Shown: positions 25,072-33,236 of the stretch, piece by piece
Numbering within the stretch: position 1 is the first letter of the stretch
Layout of the letters: each line of letters starts with the position of its first letter
NCBI RefSeq assembly: GCF_900115755.1
Contig: NZ_FOXQ01000002.1
Location: 62,001-126,000, forward strand
Length of the DNA: 64,000 bases
Direction of reading: 5' to 3'
Origin: Parafilimonas terrae
GTDB lineage: Bacteria; Bacteroidota; Bacteroidia; Chitinophagales; Chitinophagaceae
The notes under the pieces: generated by a model
Databases searched by the model: none
Told to the model about the DNA's origin: nothing
What the model saw: only the letters and a program-made list of their open reading frames with translations
Translations under genes and position numbers: made by a program

Positions 25072-25611
25072 TCACGCTTCGTCAGGTTTAAATCCAATCC
25101 TTATTCTCTTTTCTGCAGGAGGCGTTAATAATTGCTTTAACGCTTCGAAAATGTTTGCAATATCCTGTTTACTGGTTGTTACATCTTTTTCAAGTTTCTC
25201 TAACTTCAGTAAAATGTCTTTGTTTGTTAAGAGCATTTCCCGCATTTTAGTAAAGATGCGGATGATGCGAATATTTACCTGTATAGCAACTGCACTATTT
25301 AAAACACTTGAAAGCATGGCCACGCCTTGTTCGGTGAATGCAAAAGGCAACTTTCTGCTGCCACCCCAACTTGAAATCACAATTTGTGATTTCAAGTTTT
25401 CAGATTCTTTATTGTTTAACTGAAACATAAAATCTTTAGGAAAACGCTCCCTGTTTCTTTTAACTGCCTGGTTTAAAATTCTTGTTTCAACTCCATACAT
25501 TTCTGCCAAATCCCGGTCGAGCATTACCTTCTGCCCACGTATTAAATATATTTTATTCATTACCACTTCATCCGTTAAAGCCGGTTGCGATTTCTTAGTT
25601 TCTTTAGCCAT
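25072..25611 (-). CDS. ORF6N-domain DNA-binding protein
   Basis: 179 residues. The ORF6N/KilA-N-associated domain spans about 12-125: YLIRGQKVMLDRDLAEMYGVETRILNQAVKRNRERFPKDFMFQL, then ENLKSQIVISSWGG and PFAFTEQGVAMLSSVL. A C-terminal coiled coil (about 130-165) is rich in L, E and K. These proteins are common in phages and as isolated genes in Bacteroidota and are thought to bind DNA. It interrupts the DUF1553-DUF1501 gene pair, which is normally adjacent, so it looks like an insertion. A 15-bp-arm palindrome lies inside its coding sequence. Confidence 0.9.
   Translation of the reverse strand: MAKETKKSQPALTDEVVMNKIYLIRGQKVMLDRDLAEMYGVETRILNQAVKRNRERFPKDFMFQLNNKESENLKSQIVISSWGGSRKLPFAFTEQGVAMLSSVLNSAVAIQVNIRIIRIFTKMREMLLTNKDILLKLEKLEKDVTTSKQDIANIFEALKQLLTPPAEKRIRIGFKPDEA
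25368..25398. repeat. 31-bp palindrome inside the ORF6N gene (copy A)
   Basis: Perfect 15-bp arms (left AACTTGAAATCACAA, centre T). It shares the core TCACAATTTGTG with copy B at 25697-25727 and a related core with copy C at 25664-25688. It encodes the LKSQIVIS segment. Confidence 0.65.
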
Positions 25612-25663
25612 TTTTTATGAGTTTAGTTTGACCTCCTATTTTGTATTTCAAGTCCGTTTTATT

Positions 25664-25688
25664 TTGATGTTGCAAATTGCGACATCAA
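25664..25688. repeat. Palindrome upstream of the ORF6N gene (copy C)
   Basis: Arms TTGATGTTGCAA and TTGCGACATCAA with one central base, 11 of 12 paired. It lies 53-77 bp before the ORF6N start on the minus strand. Read on that strand it also spells LMSQFATSK, like the ORF6N LKSQIVIS motif. Confidence 0.5.
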
Positions 25689-25696
25689 GTATTATT

Positions 25697-25727
25697 AATT
25701 GGAAATCACAATTTGTGGCCTCCAATT
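25697..25727. repeat. Palindrome upstream of the ORF6N gene (copy B)
   Basis: Arms AATTGGAAATCACAA and TTGTGGCCTCCAATT, 13 of 15 paired, centre T. The outer bases differ from copy A, but the changes are partly compensated across the two arms, so symmetry is kept. On the minus strand it reads SENWRPQIVISN, similar to SENLKSQIVISS in the gene. Confidence 0.5.
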
Positions 25728-25771
25728 TTCAGAGCTTTGAGTTACATACTGCAAGCTCAATTGCCCTGAAA

Positions 25772-25819
25772 GTACAAGGGGGTGACGCAACAATCAATGC
25801 CATTAGTTACTGCTGCCGG
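25772..25819. repeat. Dispersed repeat, copy 2
   Basis: GTACAAGGGGGTGACGCAAC, then CAATCAATGCCATTAG and TTACTGCTGCC, resembles 16416-16460 in base order (GTACAAG, GACGCAAC, CAAT, CATTA, CTGC). The palindromic core is worn here. Confidence 0.4.
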
Positions 25820-25870
25820 CAACATAAAAATCATCAAAAGCCATTAATCATATAAATCCCGGTTCAGGCA

Positions 25871-28633
25871 TTAATTCTTCGTAACCACTTCATCCAAATT
25901 CAGTATAGCATTTGCAACAACAATAAGCGCAGCGGTTGCTGCATTTGTATGTTCATTCATACCGCCCGTCATCTCACAAATTCCATTTTTATTATTGTTG
26001 AATTGATTAAGCGCTTTATTATACAGGTTTAATAATGCATTCAAACTTTTATCATTTATTTGCTGATAGGTTGCAAGCTGAAACCCTTTGCTGATCTGCG
26101 TTTTAACATCGCCACCATATTGCTGCATGCGGTATGCGAAATGACGTGCCGCATCAATGTATGCTGAATCATTCAATGTAGTGAGCGCCTGCAATGGTGT
26201 ATTGGTGCGTATGCGGCGGGCAGAACAAAGCTCCCGCGATACGCCATCAAATGCCAGCATAGACGGGTAGGCTGAAGACCGTTTCCAGTAAGTATAAACG
26301 GCCCTCCGGTATTGATCTTCGCCCTCGCTTTGCACCCAGTCGGCGCCATTCCATGGAGATAACCATATACCTTTTGGCTGGTAAGGCATTACGCCGGGGC
26401 CGAACATTTTATCACTCATCAGGCCGCTGATACAAAGCGACTGGTCTCTTAACTGTTCTGCCGATAAACGAATGCGTGGTGCACGTGCATAAAATTTATT
26501 CTGCGGGTCTTTTTGTTCAAGTTCCGGTGTAAGCCTGGAATCTTGTTTATAAGTAGCACTTGTTACAATCTTTTTGATGAGCGTTTTTATGCTCCAATGA
26601 TCGTCGTACATAAACTGGTAACTTAAATAATTCAGCAGCTCTGCATGCGTAGGCGGACTGCCCTGTGTGCCAAGGTCTTCCAACGTTTCAGCAAGGCCGG
26701 TTCCAAATAACTGTTCCCAGATGCGGTTAGCCATAGTGCGGGCAGTTAATGGATTTTGTTTTGATGTAATCCACAATGCAAGCCCCAGGCGGTTTTGCGG
26801 CGCATTCTTTGGAAAGCTGTTTAAAGAAGCCGGTACGCCGGGCGTTACTTTATCGCCTTTAGTTAACCAGTTGCCGCGTTCAAAAACATAGGTGGCACGG
26901 TGCATATCTTTCGGGTTATCCATCATAATGGGCGTGGTGGGAACATTTGCTTTCAACAGCTTCCAGTAATCATCTTTTATAGCGGCATAGCCCTGTTTAT
27001 CTTTTCCCGGAAATTCCTGTGTAAAATATAGCCAGTCAAGCAGTGCGCCGGCATCAACTGCTTTTTTAAGATTATTGTTTGTGTATGTAAAAATAAGGTT
27101 GTGCACGCCGGTAGCAGGCTTAAGCGCAGTTTCTGTTATTTGCCAACCGTTTGTTTTGGCCAGCGGAATGGTTGCAATGGTTTCACCTTTTGCACTATCA
27201 AGATGTATTTGCCAAACGCCGCCTGCCATCCAACCCTGGTAGCGGAATATCAAGCGGTCTTTATTATCCAAATCAACATTCTTTAACCGGCACACTGCAT
27301 GGTTCCGGAACGATGTCCATTTGGTATCATTCAACTCACTGTTGGTGAAGCTGTCACAGGTAAGTGAGTTATAAGCGGGCTGCCAGGTTTTTAAAAATGT
27401 ATAAACTTCTTTTGATTTTTTTTCAGACACATTCTGTTTTATCCAGTTAACAACAGTTGAAAGTTCCTGCTGTAAAGTATCGTTATTATATGTGCGCAGC
27501 AAAGGGTAGTCGGCTTCTGTATCTTCATCGCGGGTATCGTTAAAGAAAGCCATGAACTTATAATAATCTTCATGTTTGAATGGGTCATAAGGATGGCTGT
27601 GGCACTGCACGCAGGAAAACGTTGTGCCCATTACCCCATACCAGGTTGTGTTTACACGGTCAAGCACAGCGGCCGTTCTGAATTCTTCATTATCGGTGCC
27701 GCCTTCATCATTCGTCATCGTATTGCGGTTAAATGCCGTTGCAATATAATCGGCATCTGTAGCGCCTTTTAAAAGATCGCCCGCAATTTGTTTTATGAGA
27801 AATGAATCATAAGGCATATCGTTATTATAGGCATTTATCAGCCAGTCGCGATATCGCCATATATTGCGGCCTGCATCACGTTCATAGCCTTTGGTATCAG
27901 CATACCTCGCCAGGTCAAGCCACATGCTGGCCCATTTTTCACCAAAATGTTTTGAAGCCAGTAATGAATCAACCAGTTCGTTATAGGCATTGTCATCATT
28001 GCTTTGTAAAAATTTATTGGCGATATTATCTGATGGCTGCATGCCAATAATATCAAGGCTTACGCGCCTTAATAAAGTTGCTTTATCTGCCTGCGGCGAA
28101 GGTTTAAGATTGGCTTCGCTGAATTTATCTTCAATAAAATTGTCAACTTCATTTTGTGCCCATGTGCTTTTTGATTTTAGCAAACCAAAAAACTTTTTTG
28201 GCTGCGGTACTTCAACCGGTTTTAAAGGAATATAAGCCCAGTGCTCGCCCCAGTTGGCGCCCTGGTCAATCCATTTGCGCAAAATTTCAATTTCTTCTTT
28301 GGGAAGCGGCGCATGCTGGTAAGGCATTCTTTCTTCAGGGTCTTTTAATGTAAGGCGGCGTATCATTTCGCTGCCATCTGCATCACCCGGGATAATGGCA
28401 TATATACTGTCTTCCGTTTTTGCAAGCGCCTCATCGCGGAATAACAAACTAAAACCGCCTTTGGCTTTTACCCCGCCGTGACAGGTAATACAGCTTCTGT
28501 TGATGATAGGTTTTACCTGTGTGCTGAAATCAATTTTATTGGATGATTCATGAATTATCCAACCACCTGTTATAACCAGGATAGCTATAACGGCAACAGT
28601 AATGAGCAATCGTTTATTAAAAAGAGTATGCAT
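25871..28633 (-). CDS. DUF1549/DUF1553 protein with PSCyt1-type cytochrome c domain
   Basis: 920 residues. An N-terminal membrane anchor (10-27) is followed by a planctomycete-type cytochrome c domain with CITCH at 48-52 and the likely axial Met in ERMPYQ. Next comes DUF1549 (EVDNFIEDKFSEANLKPSPQADKATLLRRVSLDI and YERDAGRNIWRYRDW). A carbohydrate-binding-like insert lies near 430-540 (CRLKNVDLDNKDRLIFRYQGW). DUF1553 follows (NRIWEQLFGTGLAETLEDLGTQGSPPTHAELLNYL). An additional CVQCHSHPYDPF supplies a second haem-type site near residue 340. It works with DUF1501 proteins in an unproven, probably periplasmic redox degradation process. It is normally followed directly by DUF1501; here ORF6N intervenes. 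Confidence 0.93.
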   Translation of the reverse strand: MHTLFNKRLLITVAVIAILVITGGWIIHESSNKIDFSTQVKPIINRSCITCHGGVKAKGGFSLLFRDEALAKTEDSIYAIIPGDADGSEMIRRLTLKDPEERMPYQHAPLPKEEIEILRKWIDQGANWGEHWAYIPLKPVEVPQPKKFFGLLKSKSTWAQNEVDNFIEDKFSEANLKPSPQADKATLLRRVSLDIIGMQPSDNIANKFLQSNDDNAYNELVDSLLASKHFGEKWASMWLDLARYADTKGYERDAGRNIWRYRDWLINAYNNDMPYDSFLIKQIAGDLLKGATDADYIATAFNRNTMTNDEGGTDNEEFRTAAVLDRVNTTWYGVMGTTFSCVQCHSHPYDPFKHEDYYKFMAFFNDTRDEDTEADYPLLRTYNNDTLQQELSTVVNWIKQNVSEKKSKEVYTFLKTWQPAYNSLTCDSFTNSELNDTKWTSFRNHAVCRLKNVDLDNKDRLIFRYQGWMAGGVWQIHLDSAKGETIATIPLAKTNGWQITETALKPATGVHNLIFTYTNNNLKKAVDAGALLDWLYFTQEFPGKDKQGYAAIKDDYWKLLKANVPTTPIMMDNPKDMHRATYVFERGNWLTKGDKVTPGVPASLNSFPKNAPQNRLGLALWITSKQNPLTARTMANRIWEQLFGTGLAETLEDLGTQGSPPTHAELLNYLSYQFMYDDHWSIKTLIKKIVTSATYKQDSRLTPELEQKDPQNKFYARAPRIRLSAEQLRDQSLCISGLMSDKMFGPGVMPYQPKGIWLSPWNGADWVQSEGEDQYRRAVYTYWKRSSAYPSMLAFDGVSRELCSARRIRTNTPLQALTTLNDSAYIDAARHFAYRMQQYGGDVKTQISKGFQLATYQQINDKSLNALLNLYNKALNQFNNNKNGICEMTGGMNEHTNAATAALIVVANAILNLDEVVTKN

Positions 28634-28751
28634 GCAATTATCAGAGGCGTAAAGTTAAGGAAACACACAAAGGCTTGCTCAACTATCTTACTGTTTAATA
28701 TAATGAGTTTCCGGCTGTGATAATACAGGTTAACTGTATTGAACTTTATGC

Positions 28752-29888
28752 TTATACTTTTAAAAAGATTTTCTTTTTATATAAGATCAACATCGGAACC
28801 ATTAATATCAGCACAAAGGTTACAGCGCCGGCAAGCGAAGCATTAATGGGAGAGAAGTTGGGAACAAAAATAGTTTGATATAAATATGTCTGCAGGTTTA
28901 CTGTTTTGCCATCCAGGTCAAGATGAATCCAGCTTAAAACCGCTAATACCACATCGGCTGCAACGTAAGCTGTGATTGCATTTGCACCATACGCCACAAA
29001 TGGCGTGATATATTTTTTGCGGTGATGCACATCAATCAACCAGTAAGAAACGGCCAGGCCGGTTGTGGCTAAACCGCCGGTGTATAAAACAAACGAACTT
29101 GTCCATAAAGCTTTATTGATAGGAAACCAGTTATTCCATATTAATGCAAGCATTATAGAAAAAACGGCAATAGTTAAAAGCCATGCAACTTTTTCCGCTT
29201 CTGTTTTATCAGTGCGTTTTAATGTGGTGCCCACCATTATGCCATATAAACAAGTGCCGATAGAAGGTAAGGTACTTAATATACCTTCGGGGTCCCAGGT
29301 TTTGGTACCGCTCCACATGTGCTCAGGTGTAAGAATATTATAATCTATCCATGCTGCCAGGTTTTTACCAGGTTCAAGAATAGCGTAACCATAACCGGGC
29401 ACGGGCACTACCGTCATTAAAAAACAATACACAATAAGTATAATAGCAAATAACCAAAGCCAGGTTTTAAAATTTGTTTTGAGATAAATAATAGTACAGA
29501 TAAAAAACACAATAGCAATGCGCGGCAATACACCCAATATCCTGAAATGATGAAAATTGAATACGAACAAAAAATGTATGATTACATAGATGAGATAAAT
29601 TTTTATTGACCGCCACAAAGCTTTTAAGATAGCCGCTTTGTGCAGGCTTTTGTCTGCCTTTTTAGAGCTCATGGCATATACAATGGAAATGCCCACCATG
29701 AATATGAAGAAAGGAAATATAAGGTCGGTGGGCGTGCAACCATTCCATGTTGAATGTTCCAGCGGTGCATATACATAGCTCCAGTCGCCGGGGTTGTTTA
29801 CCAAAATCATTGCAGCAATGGTTAAGCCGCGAAAAAAATCAAGTGAAAGCAAACGTTTTTTTTGCTGTGTAACAGTTGTGGAGGCCAT
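28752..29888 (-). CDS. HGSNAT-like (DUF5009) membrane acyltransferase
   Basis: 378 residues, about ten helices. The N-terminus KKRLLSLDFFRGLTIAAMILVNNPGDWSYVYAPLEHSTWNGCTPTDLIFPFFIFMVGISI is the clear hallmark of COG4299/HGSNAT-like proteins, with the conserved D-F-F-R-G and N-N-P residues. It is the first gene of the leftward block and is more typical than its paralogue at 19123-20307. Bacterial members are thought to transfer acyl groups across the inner membrane to sugars, but substrates are unknown. Confidence 0.88.
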   Translation of the reverse strand: MASTTVTQQKKRLLSLDFFRGLTIAAMILVNNPGDWSYVYAPLEHSTWNGCTPTDLIFPFFIFMVGISIVYAMSSKKADKSLHKAAILKALWRSIKIYLIYVIIHFLFVFNFHHFRILGVLPRIAIVFFICTIIYLKTNFKTWLWLFAIILIVYCFLMTVVPVPGYGYAILEPGKNLAAWIDYNILTPEHMWSGTKTWDPEGILSTLPSIGTCLYGIMVGTTLKRTDKTEAEKVAWLLTIAVFSIMLALIWNNWFPINKALWTSSFVLYTGGLATTGLAVSYWLIDVHHRKKYITPFVAYGANAITAYVAADVVLAVLSWIHLDLDGKTVNLQTYLYQTIFVPNFSPINASLAGAVTFVLILMVPMLILYKKKIFLKV

Positions 29889-30050
29889 TAATAATTTATT
29901 GGGCTAATTAAACAATCGTGAATACGCAGCCAAGATATTTAAATAACTTAAAAATTGTGTTGAAATTATTCTGGTTCTGTGCAAAGTGATACCGGAGAAT
30001 AAACCGACGTTAACTATTAGGTTTTTCCTGGCGGCTTTTGTTTTTTACCG

Positions 30051-30584
30051 TTATTTTTTTCGCCTATAATGTAGTTGAGTTAATCCTGTATCAAACGTTT
30101 TTGTATTCAAAAGTTCAAGTAGTTGTTCAGGCCTGTTATCTTTAAATAATCTTGTTCCGTTACCAACCAAAATTGGTATGATGGAAATTATAAACTCGTC
30201 TATCAAGTCGTGCCGTAAAAGCTCATTTACAATTTCTGCGCCGCCATCACAGTAAATGTCCTTACCATTTTCAGATTTTAGTTGTTTTACCAGCTTAGCC
30301 AACTCTCCTGTGTAAAAAATTGTTCTGCCTGTTTTCGGCTTTTCAGTTCTTGTAATTACAAATATGTCACGCTGGCCGTTGTCATAATATGAGGGACCTA
30401 TTTTTTCAAGCACGTAATCATAAGTTTTTCTTCCAAGAATAATCGTGTCAATGTTTGCAATGAATGCCGAATAACCGTAGTCTTCTTTTTCTTTTTCAAC
30501 TATTTTCAGAAAGCTGAGGTCATCATTTGGTTTTGCAATGTAGCCGTCTAAACTTGTAGCTATAAAGAGTGATAATTTTCGCAT
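30051..30584 (-). CDS. RibD-C/dihydrofolate-reductase-like protein
   Basis: 177 residues of the RibD C-terminal domain family (PF01872). MRKLSLFIATSLDGYIA is the first strand and loop; DTIILGRKTYDYVL and IYCDGGAEIVNELLRHDLIDEFIISIIPILVGNGTRLF are the NADPH-binding and core segments. This family resembles DHFR in fold and includes uncharacterised YwjB/YyaP-like reductases. It is distinct from FolA, so trimethoprim-related roles should not be assumed. A paralogue lies just upstream (30783-31340). Confidence 0.9.
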   Translation of the reverse strand: MRKLSLFIATSLDGYIAKPNDDLSFLKIVEKEKEDYGYSAFIANIDTIILGRKTYDYVLEKIGPSYYDNGQRDIFVITRTEKPKTGRTIFYTGELAKLVKQLKSENGKDIYCDGGAEIVNELLRHDLIDEFIISIIPILVGNGTRLFKDNRPEQLLELLNTKTFDTGLTQLHYRRKK

Positions 30585-30782
30585 AGTTTTTTATTTTCTG
30601 TTTTATTTCGTTGAGCCGTCTTTTAGCCTTACCTAACGTTCAAACACAGAATCGTATTGATGTAAATCAAAGGTTACTGCAAAATAAGCTTTGTGCTTCG
30701 CAGGCTACAATGTTCTTTAGCTGAGCAAGGCAAGCTATATACGGAAACATTGAGAAGAAGAAAGCTGCTTTGCTTTTTGTTG

Positions 30783-31340
30783 TTATTTTTTTATTTCGTA
30801 GCATAGTTCTATCATTCCGTTTTTGTATGCTGCCGTGTCTTTAAGGTGCAGTATTTGCTCTTGTCCAATATTGTCAAAAAACAATAGCCCATCCCCTAAA
30901 ACAATTGGCAAAATGCTTACCCTTATTTCGTGTGCTAATTTTTGCCGGATAAGTTCTTTCGTAAGTATTGCGCCGCCTGCTACCCACACATTTTTGTAAT
31001 TCGGTTTCAGTCGTTCGTTTACAAGTTTGTTTAGGTTGCCCGAATAAAATTCAATGTTTGGTTTATCGGTTGTCAGGTTCCTGTTTGTCAATACGATTGT
31101 CGGCTTTTCGCCATAAGCCCAGCCGTAAGATTTTGAAAGTTCCAAAGCGTGTTCATAAGTATGTGAGCCCATTATATAGCAATCTATTGTTTTTAGAAAC
31201 TCTTCCGGGTCTTGCCCGTCAACGCCTTTATCATAATTGTGCGATGTATCAAACCATGAAATGCTATTATCCTTTTTGGCAATAATTCCGTCGAGGCTTG
31301 AAACCATGTGAATTGTTATTTTAAATTCTCCTGTTGCCAT
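30783..31340 (-). CDS. Second RibD-C/dihydrofolate-reductase-like protein
   Basis: About 185 residues from the ATG at 31340, chosen because the domain starts at once (FKITIHMVSSLDGIIAKKDNSISWF); an ATG at 31388 would add 16 unconserved residues. The family core is clear: YIMGSHTYEHAL, VWVAGGAILTKELIRQKLAHEIRVSILPIVLGDGLLFF. Similarity to the neighbour at 30051-30584 is moderate (shared SLDG, GGA-ELIR and ILP-GNG/GDG pattern), so an old duplication or joint acquisition is likely. About 200 bp of A/T-rich sequence separates the two. Confidence 0.88.
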   Translation of the reverse strand: MATGEFKITIHMVSSLDGIIAKKDNSISWFDTSHNYDKGVDGQDPEEFLKTIDCYIMGSHTYEHALELSKSYGWAYGEKPTIVLTNRNLTTDKPNIEFYSGNLNKLVNERLKPNYKNVWVAGGAILTKELIRQKLAHEIRVSILPIVLGDGLLFFDNIGQEQILHLKDTAAYKNGMIELCYEIKK

Positions 31341-31451
31341 TTTCGAGTTGCCGCTTTGGCATGTTCGCTTTCTCTCAAATATACACAACTTCCAAACGTT
31401 TAAAATATTTACAGTTACTCTTGCCCTAAGAGGATTTACCTAACTGCCAGC

Positions 31452-31459
31452 TATCTTTG
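31452..31459 (+). promoter_or_regulatory. Candidate -7 promoter box of the aspartate kinase gene
   Basis: TATCTTTG matches the Bacteroidota TAnnTTTG box. It is 21 bp before the ATG, and a convincing TTTG -33 box at the right spacing was not found. Confidence 0.4.
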
Positions 31460-31480
31460 CGCGGTTTTCAAATAACATAT

Positions 31481-32737
31481 ATGAAGGTATTTAAGTTTGG
31501 CGGCGCCAGTGTAAATTCTGTTGAGCGCATTCAGCATATAAAAGATATTCTGTTGGCTTATAAAAATGAAAAGCTTATTGTTATTATTTCTGCAATGGGC
31601 AAAACAACCAATGCTTTGGAAAAAGTTACAGAAGCTTTTTATAACGGTAAAAAAGAAGAAGCGCTGCAGTTGTTTAATGTTATCAAAAACAATCATCTTA
31701 CCACCGCTAAATATTTACTGGTTACGCATTACAATGCCTGTTATGAACAACTGAATAATTTTTTTACCGAAGTTGAATGGCTGCTGCATGATAAGCCTGT
31801 GCAGGAATATGATTATTACTACGACCAGGTTGTTTGTTGCGGCGAACTGTTAAGCACCTGCATCATCAGTTATTATTTGAATGAAGCGGGCGTTGCCAAT
31901 AAATGGGTTGACGTGCGGGATATTATCCGCACGGATGATAATTTCAGGGAAGCAAATATTGACTGGGATTACACCTCTAAAAAAACTATACAACTCGTAC
32001 AGGAGAACGATAATAATATCATACTAACGCAGGGCTTCATTGGCAGCACCGATGAAAATGAAAGCACCACGCTTGGCCGTGAAGGCAGCGATTACACCGC
32101 CGCTGTGTTTGCCAATATATTGAATGCAGAAAGCCAGACAATATGGAAAGATGTGGAAGGTGTGATGAGCGCCGATCCCAAACAATTTCCCGATGCGCAG
32201 TTAATGCCTGAATTAAGTTTTGATGAAGTGATTGAAATGGCTTATTACGGTGCGCAGGTCATTCATCCCAAAACCATAAAACCTTTGCAGAACAAAGGCA
32301 TACCGCTGCATGTGAAATGTTTTTTAGATGCCTCGTTGCCGGGTACCATCATTTATAAAAAACAGGTAAAAAACCTTCCGCCTGTTATCATCATAAAAGA
32401 GAAGCAGGTTTTAATGCATTTGCACAGCCAGGATTTTTCTTTTGTGGGGGAGAAGCCTATGAGTGAATTATATAAAATGCTTGGCGAATTAAACATTAAA
32501 CCTAACCTTATTCAAACCGGGGCCATAAGCCTGCAGTTATGTTTGGACGACCGTGTTGAAAAAATTGAACAGCTTGCAGCATCGGCCAGTTTAATTTTTG
32601 ATGTTCAGGTGGAAAAAGACCTTTCGCTGCTAACCATCAGGCATTATACTGATGATTTACTTTTTAAGATGACCAGTAACAAACAAATCATCTTAAAGCA
32701 GCAAACACCTCAAACGGTGCAGATATTATACAGGTAA
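31481..32737 (+). CDS. lysC: Aspartate kinase (monofunctional)
   Basis: 418 residues from the ATG at 31481, where MKVFKFGGASV directly opens the kinase domain; an upstream ATG at 31457 adds eight residues. The amino-acid kinase domain shows KFGGASV (4-10), LGREGSDYTAA and KDVEGVMSADPK. A shorter C-terminal part holds one recognisable ACT-like domain (VLMHLHSQDFSF, ELNIKPNLIQTG) and a second more divergent one. It phosphorylates aspartate for lysine, threonine, methionine and diaminopimelate. A promoter box lies just upstream. Confidence 0.93.
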   Translation: MKVFKFGGASVNSVERIQHIKDILLAYKNEKLIVIISAMGKTTNALEKVTEAFYNGKKEEALQLFNVIKNNHLTTAKYLLVTHYNACYEQLNNFFTEVEWLLHDKPVQEYDYYYDQVVCCGELLSTCIISYYLNEAGVANKWVDVRDIIRTDDNFREANIDWDYTSKKTIQLVQENDNNIILTQGFIGSTDENESTTLGREGSDYTAAVFANILNAESQTIWKDVEGVMSADPKQFPDAQLMPELSFDEVIEMAYYGAQVIHPKTIKPLQNKGIPLHVKCFLDASLPGTIIYKKQVKNLPPVIIIKEKQVLMHLHSQDFSFVGEKPMSELYKMLGELNIKPNLIQTGAISLQLCLDDRVEKIEQLAASASLIFDVQVEKDLSLLTIRHYTDDLLFKMTSNKQIILKQQTPQTVQILYR

Positions 32738-32753
32738 AATGTGAGAGGCTGCT

Positions 32754-33134
32754 TTACTTCGTATCAAACCAAACCGGCGTTGTATCATCTGGCGTGGCAT
32801 TATAATTTATATAAAGCTCTTCGCCTTCTTTAATGTCTTTTACAGCCCGCACAGTCATGCGTTTCTTTCCAAATTCCATTTCATATTCGCAATTGGCATC
32901 GTAGCTGTGATTGTACATGGAGACATAACCCAAAGCAACAGCGGCTTTCTTTTTATCATCGCCCCATTCAAAAATATAATGGAATAATAAAGTTTTTTCT
33001 ATGGCTTTGCGTTCTTCAGGGGTTAGTACAATTACCGGGGATATTTCTATGACTGTGCCTTTTTTAATATTTTTCACTGCAAATACGCCCCTGCCGCGTT
33101 TTGGCGATTTGCCAATGGTTACTGCTGCTATCAT
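32754..33134 (-). CDS. SET-domain protein-lysine methyltransferase-like protein
   Basis: About 126 residues from the ATG at 33134 (an ATG at 33158 is also possible). The compact SET domain shows KSPKRGRGVFAVKNIKKGTVIE, YVSMYNHSYDANCEYE (the NHS cofactor motif) and DIKEGEELYINYN with its catalytic tyrosine region. It has no pre- or post-SET domain. Bacterial SET proteins of this size occur in Bacteroidota; their targets are unknown. It runs convergent to aspartate kinase, with 16 bp between the two stops. Confidence 0.88.
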   Translation of the reverse strand: MIAAVTIGKSPKRGRGVFAVKNIKKGTVIEISPVIVLTPEERKAIEKTLLFHYIFEWGDDKKKAAVALGYVSMYNHSYDANCEYEMEFGKKRMTVRAVKDIKEGEELYINYNATPDDTTPVWFDTK

Positions 33135-33210
33135 GAAAAGTTTATGATTAGGCCACAATATAATATGCGGCTTTTAATTCAGCACATTTAATATTGTTTT
33201 TCTTTGCAGC

Positions 33211-33218
33211 TACTTTTG
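33211..33218 (+). promoter_or_regulatory. Candidate -7 promoter box of mgtE
   Basis: TACTTTTG fits TAnnTTTG and lies 18 bp before the mgtE ATG. A -33 box was not clear. Confidence 0.35.
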
Positions 33219-33236
33219 TTTACCTAATTTGCGCGC

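Noticed and set aside
25628-25855. Rightward 75-codon frame opposite the ORF6N leader
   Set aside because: Its similarity to the ORF6N motif comes from the palindromic DNA, which reads alike on both strands. It has no start context or domain.
30580-31440. Possible integron attC sites near the two RibD-C genes (CCTAACG and TTACCTAAC motifs)
   Set aside because: No paired complementary ends or 50-100-bp folded site could be traced, and no integrase lies in the window.
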